Assembly (NCBI GenBank): GCA_018240585.1
Contig: JAFEFM010000421.1
Coordinates: 1 to 57,500 of the forward strand
Source of the DNA: Pseudomonadota bacterium
GTDB lineage: Bacteria; Pseudomonadota; Gammaproteobacteria; Burkholderiales; Rhodocyclaceae
Direction: 5' to 3'
DNA: 57,500 nt
The notes beneath the pieces are model-generated. The model was not told where the DNA came from and searched no databases. It worked only from the letters and a program-made list of their open reading frames with translations. Positions 37,098 through 46,231 of this stretch are shown piece after piece (the stretch's first letter is position 1; every line of letters begins with the position of its first letter). Both the position numbers and the translations under genes were made by a program.

Positions 37098-39017
37098 ATG
37101 GAAGAAGTCGTCGGCAAACTCTGGCACCGCTTGATCACCCGCGCAGCGGGTGGTCACCACCCCAAGGCGGCAGTGCGGCTGAAGGACGTCGAGCGCGTGA
37201 CCAGCGTGTTCTTCCGCGCACTCGGCGGTGATCCGGGGCTCCGCGTCGCCGCCGCAACGGCCGACACCCATGGGGCTCGCCGCAAGCTGCTGCAGCGCAT
37301 CGCCGGAAGCGACGAACGCATCGCGCGCGGCCGCATGGACATCGCCACGCTGCGCCTGCCGCCCGAGATCGACGCATTTCCCGAGCCGGCGCTCAATCGC
37401 GACCTCTACCTCTGGCTGGCTGCGCTGGCAGCCAGTCATGCAGCGGGTGACGACGAAGACGCAGAGCCATCGCCCAACGCAGGGGTGCTCTCGCAGCTTG
37501 CCGCCGACCCCGCGGACACCGAGTGCCGCCTCAACCAGCAGGCTGCATTGCGTGCGCTGCGCCGCTGGCCCGGGCTGACGCCACGGTATAGGCGCCTGGT
37601 CGAGGCAGCGCTGGCCCAGCGCCCCTCGCCCGAGCGTCTGCCGCCGCCGGAAGCCGCCCGCGAGCGCAGCCTGCGCCAGGCCCTGCAAGACCCCGGCAGC
37701 GTTACACAGCTTCCGCCCGTGCCTGCCGGCACGCCTCCAGCGATGCCGGTGCTGCTGTGGCTGAGCGCCTTCACCGGGGCGCAGGGCAGCGACTCGGCCA
37801 GCACTTCGGGCGGCGGCGCGGCCGAAGGCGGCAACAGCAAGCCGGGCGAACGCGACACGGCGCGCGAGGCGCACCGCGTGGAACGTGTCGAAACACCGCA
37901 GGACAAGCACGGCCTGCTGATGATCTTTCGCGCCGAAAGCCTGCTGTCGGTTGCCGAGTTCATCAAGGTCAAGCGCAGCAGCGACGACGATCCGGACGAC
38001 AATGCTGCCGATGCGGCGGCCAACCTCGACCGCCTGGCGCTGTCTCGGGACGAGGAACGCATCGCATCCAAGATCCGCTTCGACCTCGACCTCCCCTCCG
38101 CCGCCGAAGACGATGCGGTGCTCGGCGCTGGCATTCCGCTGCCGGAATGGGATTACCGCAAGGGCCTGCTGCGTGAAGACTATGTGCGGCTGACCGAGCT
38201 GCAGCCCTCGCCGGAAGATCCGCGCGCTGCGCCGGGCCCGCTGCCGGAGCATCTGCGCCGTACCGCCAGGCATCTGCACCGGCAGTTCGCCGCCCTGCAG
38301 CCTGGTCGACGCTGGCTCAAGGCACAGACCGATGGCAGCGAACTGGACCTCGACGCGGTGGTACGCGCCGCCACCGACCGGGCGACCGGCCACCATCCGT
38401 CCGACCAGCTCTACCTGTCGCTGGAAAAACGCGAGCGCGATCTCGCCTGCCTGGCGTTGGCGGATCTGTCGCTCTCCACCGACGCGTGGATCTCGTCGGA
38501 GGCCCGCGTGATCGACGTGATCCGCGACTCGCTGCTGCTGTTCGGCGAGGCGCTCAGCGCCACCGGCGACCGCTTCGCACTGTGCGGCTTTTCGTCGGTG
38601 AGGCGCGGCAACGTACGCTTCCACCGCCTGAAGGATTTCAGCCAGCGCTTCGATGACCGCGTGCGCGGCCGCGTGATGGCGATCAAGCCCGGCTACTACA
38701 CCCGTCTCGGCGCGGCGATCCGCCACGCCACCAGCCTGCTCGACGCGCAGGCGGCCGCCAGGCGCATCCTGCTCATCCTGTCGGACGGCAAGCCGAACGA
38801 TCTCGATCTTTACGACGGCCGCTACGGCATCGAGGACACCCGGGTCGCCGTCGTCGAGGCGCGGCGCCGCGGCATCGTGCCCTTCTGCGTGACCATAGAC
38901 CGCGAAGGTGCCGGCTACCTGCCGCACCTGTTCGGCCCTTCGGGCTTTGCCGTGATCCGCAAGCCGGACGAGCTGCCTGCCCGACTCCCCATGTTCTATG
39001 CCCAATTGACGAGATGA
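37098..39017 (+). CDS. norD: NorD, VWA-domain NO reductase activation protein
   Basis: 639 residues. A helical N-terminal half with a Gly/Ser/Ala-rich linker at about 225-255 is followed by a C-terminal von Willebrand A domain; its metal-binding motif is LADLSLSTDAW (D-x-S-x-S), and ILLILSDGKPNDLDLYDGRYG is a conserved later part. NorD binds the NorQ hexamer and docks it on NorB. It starts four bases after the polyferredoxin stop and is followed after four bases by the regulator gene. Confidence 0.94.
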   Translation: MEEVVGKLWHRLITRAAGGHHPKAAVRLKDVERVTSVFFRALGGDPGLRVAAATADTHGARRKLLQRIAGSDERIARGRMDIATLRLPPEIDAFPEPALNRDLYLWLAALAASHAAGDDEDAEPSPNAGVLSQLAADPADTECRLNQQAALRALRRWPGLTPRYRRLVEAALAQRPSPERLPPPEAARERSLRQALQDPGSVTQLPPVPAGTPPAMPVLLWLSAFTGAQGSDSASTSGGGAAEGGNSKPGERDTAREAHRVERVETPQDKHGLLMIFRAESLLSVAEFIKVKRSSDDDPDDNAADAAANLDRLALSRDEERIASKIRFDLDLPSAAEDDAVLGAGIPLPEWDYRKGLLREDYVRLTELQPSPEDPRAAPGPLPEHLRRTARHLHRQFAALQPGRRWLKAQTDGSELDLDAVVRAATDRATGHHPSDQLYLSLEKRERDLACLALADLSLSTDAWISSEARVIDVIRDSLLLFGEALSATGDRFALCGFSSVRRGNVRFHRLKDFSQRFDDRVRGRVMAIKPGYYTRLGAAIRHATSLLDAQAAARRILLILSDGKPNDLDLYDGRYGIEDTRVAVVEARRRGIVPFCVTIDREGAGYLPHLFGPSGFAVIRKPDELPARLPMFYAQLTR

Positions 39018-39021
39018 CGCG

Positions 39022-39789
39022 ATGAGCCACTGCGACCTCCCCTGCAAGGACAGCCTGGACGCGATGGGGACCGCCGCCGTTCCGGCCGCCAGCACGCCGG
39101 ATATCGAACGCCTCAGCGGCCTGCTCACGCAGGCGCCGCTGTTCAACGGCTTGTCCAGCAACGAGGTGGCACGCATTGCCCGGGGGGTGCGCGAGGTCAG
39201 GGTGCCGAAAGGCGAGATCCTGTTCCATCGCGGCGACACCTGCACCGGCTTCCACCTGATCCTCGCGGGCCAGATCAAGCTCGCCTTCACGTCGGCCGAC
39301 GGCAACGAGAAGGTCGTGGAAATCCTGAGACCAGGGCAGACCTTCGGCGAGGCGGTGATGTTCATGGACAAGCCCTATGTCGTCATGGCGCAGGCTCTGA
39401 CCGAAGCGCAGTTGCTGCACATCGGCAAGCAGGTCTTCTTCGACGAACTGGCAGGCGACCCGCTGTTCTGCCGCAAGATCATCGCGGGTCTTTCACAGCG
39501 CCTGCACGGACTGATGGCCGACGTCGAGAGTTACTCGCTGCGATCGGGCCGTGACCGCATCGTCGGCTATCTGCTGCGTGAGGAAGAAATCCGTCAGGAA
39601 ACTCCGCCGGAAGGTCGCGTTTCCATCCGGCTACCCACCAGCAAGGGCACCATCGCATCGCGGCTCAACCTCACCCAGGAACACTTCTCGCGCATCCTGC
39701 ACGAGCTGAGCAACGCCGGCCTGATCGAGGTCGAAGGACGCACGATCCACATCCCCGACATCGGCCGCCTACGCACCAGCCTGGGATAG
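39022..39789 (+). CDS. dnr: Dnr/NnrR-type Crp/Fnr family regulator
   Basis: 255 residues: a cNMP-type sensor domain (residues 35-150), a dimer helix and a C-terminal winged helix. The recognition helix LTQEHFSRILHEL carries the E-x-x-S-R pattern that in Fnr reads TTGAT half-sites, matching the boxes at norC, norE and nirS. The Fnr oxygen-sensing Cys set is missing; only C4 and C8 are N-terminal, so it is more likely an NO-sensing Dnr/NnrR type. A start 14 residues later (MGTAAVPAAS) is possible. It sits at the end of the norEFQ-D operon. Confidence 0.88.
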   Translation: MSHCDLPCKDSLDAMGTAAVPAASTPDIERLSGLLTQAPLFNGLSSNEVARIARGVREVRVPKGEILFHRGDTCTGFHLILAGQIKLAFTSADGNEKVVEILRPGQTFGEAVMFMDKPYVVMAQALTEAQLLHIGKQVFFDELAGDPLFCRKIIAGLSQRLHGLMADVESYSLRSGRDRIVGYLLREEEIRQETPPEGRVSIRLPTSKGTIASRLNLTQEHFSRILHELSNAGLIEVEGRTIHIPDIGRLRTSLG

Positions 39790-39825
39790 GACGCCGCGAT
39801 CCGGGCGACGCTGGCTGCCGCCATC

Positions 39826-39831
39826 TATAGT
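39826..39831 (+). promoter_or_regulatory. Possible -10 element of the DUF4157 gene
   Basis: TATAGT (5 of 6 to consensus) lies 75 bases before the DUF4157 ATG and 37 bases after the dnr stop. The -35 is poor (GCGACG, 15-base spacing). It allows expression independent of the nor operon. Confidence 0.4.
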
Positions 39832-39905
39832 GAAAGCCTGGTTCCAGATGGCGCACGTGGGCTCGTCGCAGGTCCGCTTCGCGCTCACCCTTCCCGGAGG
39901 CGCTC

Positions 39906-41615
39906 ATGGCGGGCTCATTGGCATTCCTGCAGCGACGAAGGGCTCCGTCGGCCTCCGCGGCGCACGCGCCTCACCCTGCCGCCGCTCGGCCGCACGCCGC
40001 CGGCGGCATGCCGCGCTTCCTGAGCGCGAGCGCGCCGCGGCAGGCGGTCGACGAGGTCGCGATGTCCGGCATCCCGGGCAGCGGCGAGCACCTGCCCCAT
40101 CTCGCACGCCTCGAGCAGACCTTCGGCGACCGCCACGATCTGTCCTCGGTCCGCATCCATCAGGGCAATGCGCCTGCCGACGCCTGCGATACCCTGGGTG
40201 CCGAGGCTTACGCCACCGGTTCCTCGATCGCCTTCCGTTCCACCCCCAGCCTGTGGCTCACTGCGCACGAAGCTGCCCACGTGGTGCAGCAGCGCCACGG
40301 ACTGGGCCCGGCCAATGCCTTCGACGCTGCCGATGCCCCGCTCGAACGGCAGGCGAGCGCGGTTGCCGACCGGGTTGTCGCAGGCCGCTCGGCCAGGGAT
40401 CTGTTGCCGCAAGGCGAGCCGCGCACGGCCGGCAGCGAGGTGCAGCGCTACACGGTGGAGGCGTTGCCGGCCGGCAACGCGCAGGTCGGCGAGGGCCGGC
40501 AGAGCGCGCTGTTCGGTGCGCAGAGCCTGTATGCGGCGCCGGGGCTCATCAGCGGCGCCAATGCCAAGCTGCAGAAGGCCGGGAAGCAGGGTTCGTCCAT
40601 CGAGCTGTCCGCAGGTGGCGGTTCTGTCAGCGTCGACGGCAACGCATTGAGCAAGGTCGAGCCCCGTTTCCTCACCAAGCCCGGAGGTGCCCATGCCGGT
40701 GCCGAGAACGCCAATGCGCCCGGCGGCACGGACACCGAAGGCACCGCCAATGGACCGATGGCGCTGTGGACCGATTGCGGCCGCTCGTCGGCAGCGGTGA
40801 CCGGCTCGACCGGCGGCGACGACCGCAGCGTGGTGTATCGCGACAACGGCGTGGTGAAGCTGGGCAAGGGCATCGACGACGCGACCGTGTCCGACTGGAT
40901 CAAGGGCGGGCCGAACGCGATGGCCAATCAGGTTTACATGGACCTGTTGCCCGCGTTCATCGCGCGTGCCGACAATGCCGCCTTCGTCGTCGAGGGCGTG
41001 CATTACGATATGAAGAGCAACACCGCCGCCGGTGCGCTCGGCGGTGCCGCGGTGGGTGCAGGCCTGGGCGCCCTGGTGGGCAGCTTCATCGGCGGCGTCG
41101 GTGCCGGGCCGGGGGCGGTGGTCGGCGGCATCATCGGCGCGATCGGCGGCGCCATCGCCGGCTCGCAGAGCCAGACCAAGGTGTTCCGCAAGCCGGCCAC
41201 GATCGCCGAGGCCAAGACGATGTATCTCGCGCTCGGCAATGCCGGCATGGACAAGTTCGACAAGGAAGCGGGCATCAACTTCTACGCCAACCCCGAGGTC
41301 GGCGAGTCGTACTCGATGGCCACCGAAGGCGACATGCCAGGCTTCAGGAGCTATCCGGGGGAGAGCACCTGGAACTACCACTGGGCCGGCGTGATCATGA
41401 AGGACGGCAGCGACAACATCACGCTGGAGAACTTCGCGGTGACCGCCGCCTACGCGGCGAGCAAGGGCGTGAGTTCATGGAACTTCATCGACCGCGCCTG
41501 GAACTTCTCCATGTATGGCACCACCGACAAGAGCCAGACCTTCCACCAGGAACATCTCGCGAGCAAGACGCACGGCAGCCATGCCACCTCGATCGCGGTG
41601 CGCACCGACGTCTGA
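39906..41615 (+). CDS. DUF4157 protein, possible toxin or contractile-injection cargo
   Basis: 569 residues. An Ala/Pro/His-rich N-terminus is followed by a DUF4157 domain at about 60-132 (LARLEQTFGDRHDLSSVRIH, later WLTAHEAAHVVQQRHG with the HExxH-like motif at 121-125). A glycine-zipper hydrophobic segment spans about 375-420. The C-terminal part has WTDCGRSSAAVTG (Cys291) and NYHWAGVIMKDGSDNITLEN (His492), possibly a papain-like Cys-His pair. DUF4157 is common in proteins loaded into extracellular contractile injection systems, but none is near. GGAGG lies five bases before the ATG. No signal peptide is seen. Function is unknown. Confidence 0.75.
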   Translation: MAGSLAFLQRRRAPSASAAHAPHPAAARPHAAGGMPRFLSASAPRQAVDEVAMSGIPGSGEHLPHLARLEQTFGDRHDLSSVRIHQGNAPADACDTLGAEAYATGSSIAFRSTPSLWLTAHEAAHVVQQRHGLGPANAFDAADAPLERQASAVADRVVAGRSARDLLPQGEPRTAGSEVQRYTVEALPAGNAQVGEGRQSALFGAQSLYAAPGLISGANAKLQKAGKQGSSIELSAGGGSVSVDGNALSKVEPRFLTKPGGAHAGAENANAPGGTDTEGTANGPMALWTDCGRSSAAVTGSTGGDDRSVVYRDNGVVKLGKGIDDATVSDWIKGGPNAMANQVYMDLLPAFIARADNAAFVVEGVHYDMKSNTAAGALGGAAVGAGLGALVGSFIGGVGAGPGAVVGGIIGAIGGAIAGSQSQTKVFRKPATIAEAKTMYLALGNAGMDKFDKEAGINFYANPEVGESYSMATEGDMPGFRSYPGESTWNYHWAGVIMKDGSDNITLENFAVTAAYAASKGVSSWNFIDRAWNFSMYGTTDKSQTFHQEHLASKTHGSHATSIAVRTDV

Positions 41616-41621
41616 ACCGGC

Positions 41622-42029
41622 ATGGACCCGAACACGCCCCGCCGCTGCACCCACGCCGACCATCTGCGCGATGCCGACGGGTGCCTCGTGCGACTGTGCG
41701 GCACCTACCTCGCGGTGCCGACACTGAAGAAGATGCCGCGCCCCGGCGCCCCGCGCGAAGAAGTGAAGCTGGGCGACGTCGTCATCACACTGCAAGGAAG
41801 CGCCGCGGCCTACGACCCGCTCGCGCTCGACGATGCCCCGGCGCGGGTCGCCCTCGGTGACGGTCCGCGGCCGGCGGAGGAGATCGCGGCGTTCGACGGC
41901 AGGCGGGTGGAAGTCGAAGGCCGCCTCGTGCTGAGACCTGCAGCAAACATCAGCGGCGCACCACCCGCCGCGCACCGCCTGCCGAGACCGGTGCTGCAGT
42001 CACCTTCGGTACCCAGCCGGACCGATTGA
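41622..42029 (+). CDS. Small OB-fold-like partner of the DUF4157 protein
   Basis: 135 residues, family not firmly recognised. Beta-rich pattern with DGCLVRLCGTYLAVPTLKKM, VKLGDVVITLQGS and a final RPAEEIAAFDGRRVEVEGR, which looks like an OB-fold; the C-terminal 30 residues look disordered. It starts six bases after the DUF4157 stop, so it is surely cotranscribed. It could be an immunity protein, a loading adaptor or part of a two-gene effector; no evidence decides among these. No signal peptide or membrane helix. Confidence 0.6.
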   Translation: MDPNTPRRCTHADHLRDADGCLVRLCGTYLAVPTLKKMPRPGAPREEVKLGDVVITLQGSAAAYDPLALDDAPARVALGDGPRPAEEIAAFDGRRVEVEGRLVLRPAANISGAPPAAHRLPRPVLQSPSVPSRTD

Positions 42030-42098
42030 TCAGCGCCACAACACGCGAGGCTACCCGCGCTTTGGGACGATGGCGCTGGGGGGAATTCGTACCCAGGA

Positions 42099-43286
42099 TC
42101 AGCCCGCCTTGCCATCCACCCGCGCTCGCGTCAGGAAAGGGAAATAGCGCCAGGCGTAGAGCCCGAACGCGATCGCCCACAGCGTCGCCGCCAGATGCAC
42201 GCCGCCGGTGGCGGCCGCGGGGATTGCCGCCACGGTCAGCACGCGCGCGACGGCGGCGATCTGCACCAGCACGTAGGCAGTCGTTTCCACCGGCCCCGCC
42301 GTCAACATGCGGCCGGTATGGCCCAGCGCCGTGCGGGTCATCATGCCGATGATGAGCCCCCCAGTGGAGCCGATGGCCAGCGCGTGCACGCCGGCCGAGC
42401 GCGGCACCATGCCCAGTTGCGTGATGGCCAGCAGCAACAGTCCGACCGGAATCCACAGATGCGACACATGCAGCACCCACAGCAGCGGATTGACGCGGGT
42501 CGCCACCGGGTTCCAGCCCCAGGTCCGCGCGAACTGCATCAGCGCTGCAATCACCGCAACAGCCGCCCCCCACGGGCCGGCGTCGGCCACCCACAACACC
42601 AGCGCCACTGCGGTAAAGGCAATGGCGGCGTAGTCGAAGCCCTTGTTGCGCCATTGCTTGACACCGCGCAGCGCGTTGGCGGTGAACATCGGCACCACCC
42701 GGCCGGCAATGATCGTCTCGAGCAGCACGATCAGGCTGAGCGCGAGATGCAGCACCTTGAGTGGATCCACCGCCACGATGCCGAGCTGCGCCAGATGGAA
42801 GGCCAGATTTGCCAGCGACAGCACGCTCAGCAGACCGCCGATGAAGTAGTTGCGCTTGCTCTTGGAGCGCAGCAGCACGGCGAAGAAGATCGCCGCGCAC
42901 ACCGGCAGGAACACCACATCCACGATGGCGGCGACGGCGCTGCTGCCGAAGGCCATCGCCAGCCGTCCGGCGATCCACACTGCGGAGAGCATTGCCAGCG
43001 GCTTGCCGGTGGGGGTGTCGAGGCCGGTCCAGGCCTTGCCGGCGGTGAACAGGAAGCCCACGATGACCGCCGCGGCGAAGCCGAAGATCATTTCGTGCGC
43101 ATGCCACCAGATGCCGGGCATCTGGGTGTGCAGCACCCCGGAATAAACGAGGGCCCAGACCGGGACGGCCAGCATCGAGAACAGTGCGGCCAGCAGGTAG
43201 AAGGGGCGGAAACCGAGGGCAAACAGCGAGAAGGTGTCTGGTGGAATCCGGTGGGAGGTGGGTTCGTCGAGTCGTATCAGTGCCAT
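42099..43286 (-). CDS. nnrS: NnrS family membrane protein
   Basis: 395 residues with 12 membrane helices. FSLFALGFRPFYLLAALF at the start, WHAHEMIFGFAAAVIVGFLFTAG and VVPMFTANALRG are family signatures; the conserved His/Glu residues suggest heme or copper binding. NnrS protects against nitrosative stress, easing the formation of iron-nitrosyl complexes. It is convergent with the OB-like gene and lies downstream of nirN by 90 bases; no Dnr box was found just upstream. Confidence 0.93.
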   Translation of the reverse strand: MALIRLDEPTSHRIPPDTFSLFALGFRPFYLLAALFSMLAVPVWALVYSGVLHTQMPGIWWHAHEMIFGFAAAVIVGFLFTAGKAWTGLDTPTGKPLAMLSAVWIAGRLAMAFGSSAVAAIVDVVFLPVCAAIFFAVLLRSKSKRNYFIGGLLSVLSLANLAFHLAQLGIVAVDPLKVLHLALSLIVLLETIIAGRVVPMFTANALRGVKQWRNKGFDYAAIAFTAVALVLWVADAGPWGAAVAVIAALMQFARTWGWNPVATRVNPLLWVLHVSHLWIPVGLLLLAITQLGMVPRSAGVHALAIGSTGGLIIGMMTRTALGHTGRMLTAGPVETTAYVLVQIAAVARVLTVAAIPAAATGGVHLAATLWAIAFGLYAWRYFPFLTRARVDGKAG

Positions 43287-43376
43287 GTTGGAGCTCTATA
43301 GGGGCGGATGAATCGCGCTTCGTGGGCGCATGGTATGCGCAGGAGCCGCACCGCCTCGGCCCCTGCGTCGGGGGAT

Positions 43377-44948
43377 TCAGTGGCTGGTGCCTTCGTCGCG
43401 GGTGATCTTGTTCCACACGTTGTACTTGCCGACGGGCTTGCTCATCGGCAGGCGCTTGACCTCCTTCAGTGTCTGCGCGTCGTACACGATGATGGCGCCA
43501 TCGGCCTCCCACAGGCTTGCGAGTGCAAAGCGGCCATCGCGGGTAAATTCGACATGGGCCAGCGTACGACCCGGCTCGCCATGGATTTCCTTCACCACTT
43601 CCAGCGTCTGCTTGTCGATCACCTGCAGGATGTTCTTGGCCGACGGGCTCATCATCGAATCGACGAAGGCGTAACGGCTGTTCTCATGGCTGCGCAGGAA
43701 GAAGCCCGGGCCACGCGTGGGGATGCGCTTGACCACCTGCCAGGTCTTGAGGTCGATCACCGTGACTTCCGCCGCCTTCAGGTTGGTGCTCGCCATCACC
43801 GGCCGGCCGTTCCAGTTGAATGTGATGCCCGAGCCCAGGTGCGGCATGCCGTCGAGCGAGAGTTCGCCGACCTTGCGCCGCACGTCGAGGTTGATCACCT
43901 GGCCCCTGCCCTCGCGGCTGGCGCCCATCACCTGGCGATAATCCTGGTCGAAGTAGAAATCGTCGAGCACGTCCTCCAGCGGCGTGCGCCGCGGGTTGAG
44001 GAAACCTGGTTTGGGCGCCCCCTCCTTCATGCGGTAGTCGTGCACATAGCCGTCGTAGATCGGAGGCGCCTTTTCGTCGTAACTGATTTCCCAGATCTCC
44101 GGCACGTCCTTGAGCGCGGCGACGAAGCTCTTGCGCGGCGCCGCGTCATACACGGCCGACACGCGCGATTGCTGCTTGCCGTCGAGCGTGGCCGCCTCGA
44201 TGACCTTCACCAAATTCAGGTCCGCATCGAACAACACCAGGTTCTGCGGCAGATAGTTCGCCGCGATGACGAACCGCCCATCGCTCGACACCGCCACGTT
44301 GCGCGTGTTGATGCCGGCACGCACTTCGGCGATCGTCTTCAGGTTCCACAGATCGAACTTGCTCACCCAGCCATCACGCGAGGCGAAGAAGACATAGCGG
44401 CCATCTGACGTGAACTTGGGGCCGCCGTGCAGCGCGAAGCGCGACTGGAAGCGATGGATGGGTTCGAGCTTGTCACCGTCGAGCACGCTGACGTGGTGAT
44501 CGCCGGCTTCAACGACCAGGAACAGGTTCAGCGGATCGGCATCGAACACCGGCTTGTCGGCCAGCACCTTCGGATCGACATGCTGGACGCGCGAAGCGCG
44601 GATGTCCGCCTCACTCCATGCAGGCGCAGGCACTACCGGCGTATAGATCAAATCAGCCAGTGCGGCGATCTCGTCCTTCGACAGCTTGTCGGAGAAGGCG
44701 GGCATCTGCGTTGCCGCACGCCCCGAGCCGATCACCTGCACCGCCTCCGCCTTGCGCAGGCGCGCGAGATTGTCGGGCAACAGCGCCGGCCCCATGCCGC
44801 CAAGGCGATCGGGTGAATGACAGCTCGCACAATGCTCGCGGAAAAGCGGTCGCGCATCCACGCCCACATCGGCGGCGAAGGCCTGCACGGCGAAGAACGC
44901 AATCATCGCCAGCACCCACAGGACGATCACACGGATGAAGGGATTCAC
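43377..44948 (-). CDS. nirN: NirN, dihydro-heme d1 dehydrogenase
   Basis: 523 residues: a signal-anchor start (VNPFIRVIVLWVL, cleaved near AFAAD), a cytochrome c domain with CASCH at 40-44, then an eight-bladed d1-type propeller as in NirS. The GTG start overlaps the nirJ stop by four bases (GTGA), which fixes it over a longer frame. In the periplasm NirN oxidises the propionate side chain of dihydro-heme d1, the last step of heme d1 synthesis. Confidence 0.93.
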   Translation of the reverse strand: MNPFIRVIVLWVLAMIAFFAVQAFAADVGVDARPLFREHCASCHSPDRLGGMGPALLPDNLARLRKAEAVQVIGSGRAATQMPAFSDKLSKDEIAALADLIYTPVVPAPAWSEADIRASRVQHVDPKVLADKPVFDADPLNLFLVVEAGDHHVSVLDGDKLEPIHRFQSRFALHGGPKFTSDGRYVFFASRDGWVSKFDLWNLKTIAEVRAGINTRNVAVSSDGRFVIAANYLPQNLVLFDADLNLVKVIEAATLDGKQQSRVSAVYDAAPRKSFVAALKDVPEIWEISYDEKAPPIYDGYVHDYRMKEGAPKPGFLNPRRTPLEDVLDDFYFDQDYRQVMGASREGRGQVINLDVRRKVGELSLDGMPHLGSGITFNWNGRPVMASTNLKAAEVTVIDLKTWQVVKRIPTRGPGFFLRSHENSRYAFVDSMMSPSAKNILQVIDKQTLEVVKEIHGEPGRTLAHVEFTRDGRFALASLWEADGAIIVYDAQTLKEVKRLPMSKPVGKYNVWNKITRDEGTSH

Positions 44949-46153
44949 GCGTTCTGCTCCTGCAACCGGATCCACGGCGTGGTGACGACACGCTCGTTAC
45001 CATAGTCGGCCGCCGTCACGCCGATTTCCTCGTCGCTGAGATAACACGCCGGATCCTCCGCCCACGGGTTGCCAGTGACCTGGCCGGCGCGCACGCGCGA
45101 GCTGCCGTTGCAGATGTCGATGTAGCGGCACGCGCCGCAGCGTCCCTCGAGCGTGCGTGGATGCTGCTTCAGGCCCGCCAGCAGCGGATCGGAGAGGTCA
45201 TTCCAGATCTCGCCGAAAGGCCGCTGACGCACATTGCCCAGCGGCACATGCCACCACATGGTGTCCGGATGCACCACGCCGAGATTGTCGATGTTGGCCA
45301 CGTTGACGCCGCTGGCGTTGCCGCCCCACTGCCGCAGCTTGGCCTCGATGTGCGCCGCGCGCTCGGGAAAGCGCTCGCGCACCCAGTGCAGCAGGAACAC
45401 ACCGTCCGCATCGTTGTTGCCCGTGACGAAATCCTTGTCGATGCCGCGGCGGTGCAGGTCGAGGCAGGTTTCGAACAGCCGCTCCATCGCTTCGCGCGTC
45501 GTGCGATGGCGCGCATCGCCGGCGCGGTGCTTGTTGCCACGCCCGGCGTAGTTCAGGTGCGAGAAGTAGAACTTGTCGATGCCCTCGTCCTCGACCAGTT
45601 TCAGCAGGGCCGGCAGGTCGTGGGCGTTGCCTTCGGTCATGGTGTAGCGCACGCCAACCTTGATGCCGCGCGCCAGGCACAGGCGGATGCCCGCCAGGGA
45701 GGCGTCGAACGCGCCCTCCTTGCGGCGGAAATGGTCGTGCGTGGCGCCGATGCCGTCGAGGCTGACGCCGACGTAGTCGAAGCCGATGTCATCGATCGCA
45801 TCGATGTTCGAGGCATCGATCAGCGTGCCGTTGGACGACAACGCGACATAGAAGCCCATTGCCTTCGCCCGCCGCGCGATGTCGAAGATGTCCGGGCGCA
45901 GCAGGGGCTCGCCGCCCGACAGGATCAGCACCGGCACGCGCGCCGCCTTCAGGTCGACCATCACCTTGAAGACTTCGGCGGTATCGAGCTCGCCCGGAAA
46001 ATCCTTGTCGGCGGAGATCGAGTAGCAGTGCTCGCAGGTCAGGTTGCAGCGCCGGATCAGATTCCAGATCACCACCGGGCCGGGCGGGTTGCGGTGCGGC
46101 CCCGCCGGGGTGGGATGGTCGAGTTCGCGGATGAAATGCGAGATGCGGAACAT
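44945..46153 (-). CDS. nirJ: NirJ, radical SAM enzyme of heme d1 synthesis
   Basis: 402 residues. RRCNLTCEHCYS is the radical SAM cluster motif (C-x3-C-x2-C) and LILSGGEPLLRPD the SAM-binding GGEP segment. The C-terminal part with CGACRYIDICNGSS and DPACYL carries Cys for an auxiliary 4Fe-4S cluster. NirJ removes the C3 and C8 propionates of didecarboxysiroheme. An AGGAG site precedes the ATG; the stop overlaps the nirN start. Confidence 0.96.
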   Translation of the reverse strand: MFRISHFIRELDHPTPAGPHRNPPGPVVIWNLIRRCNLTCEHCYSISADKDFPGELDTAEVFKVMVDLKAARVPVLILSGGEPLLRPDIFDIARRAKAMGFYVALSSNGTLIDASNIDAIDDIGFDYVGVSLDGIGATHDHFRRKEGAFDASLAGIRLCLARGIKVGVRYTMTEGNAHDLPALLKLVEDEGIDKFYFSHLNYAGRGNKHRAGDARHRTTREAMERLFETCLDLHRRGIDKDFVTGNNDADGVFLLHWVRERFPERAAHIEAKLRQWGGNASGVNVANIDNLGVVHPDTMWWHVPLGNVRQRPFGEIWNDLSDPLLAGLKQHPRTLEGRCGACRYIDICNGSSRVRAGQVTGNPWAEDPACYLSDEEIGVTAADYGNERVVTTPWIRLQEQNA

Positions 46154-46231
46154 GGGGCTCTCCTGTATGCAGCGATTACAGCCGAGCACCCTGGGCAAGA
46201 AAATGACGCTGGTCAAGGGCGTCGCCGCACC

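Noticed and set aside
39830-41860. 676-codon plus-strand frame overlapping the DUF4157 gene
   Set aside because: Arg-rich shadow in another frame; the DUF4157 frame has the ribosome site and recognisable domain.
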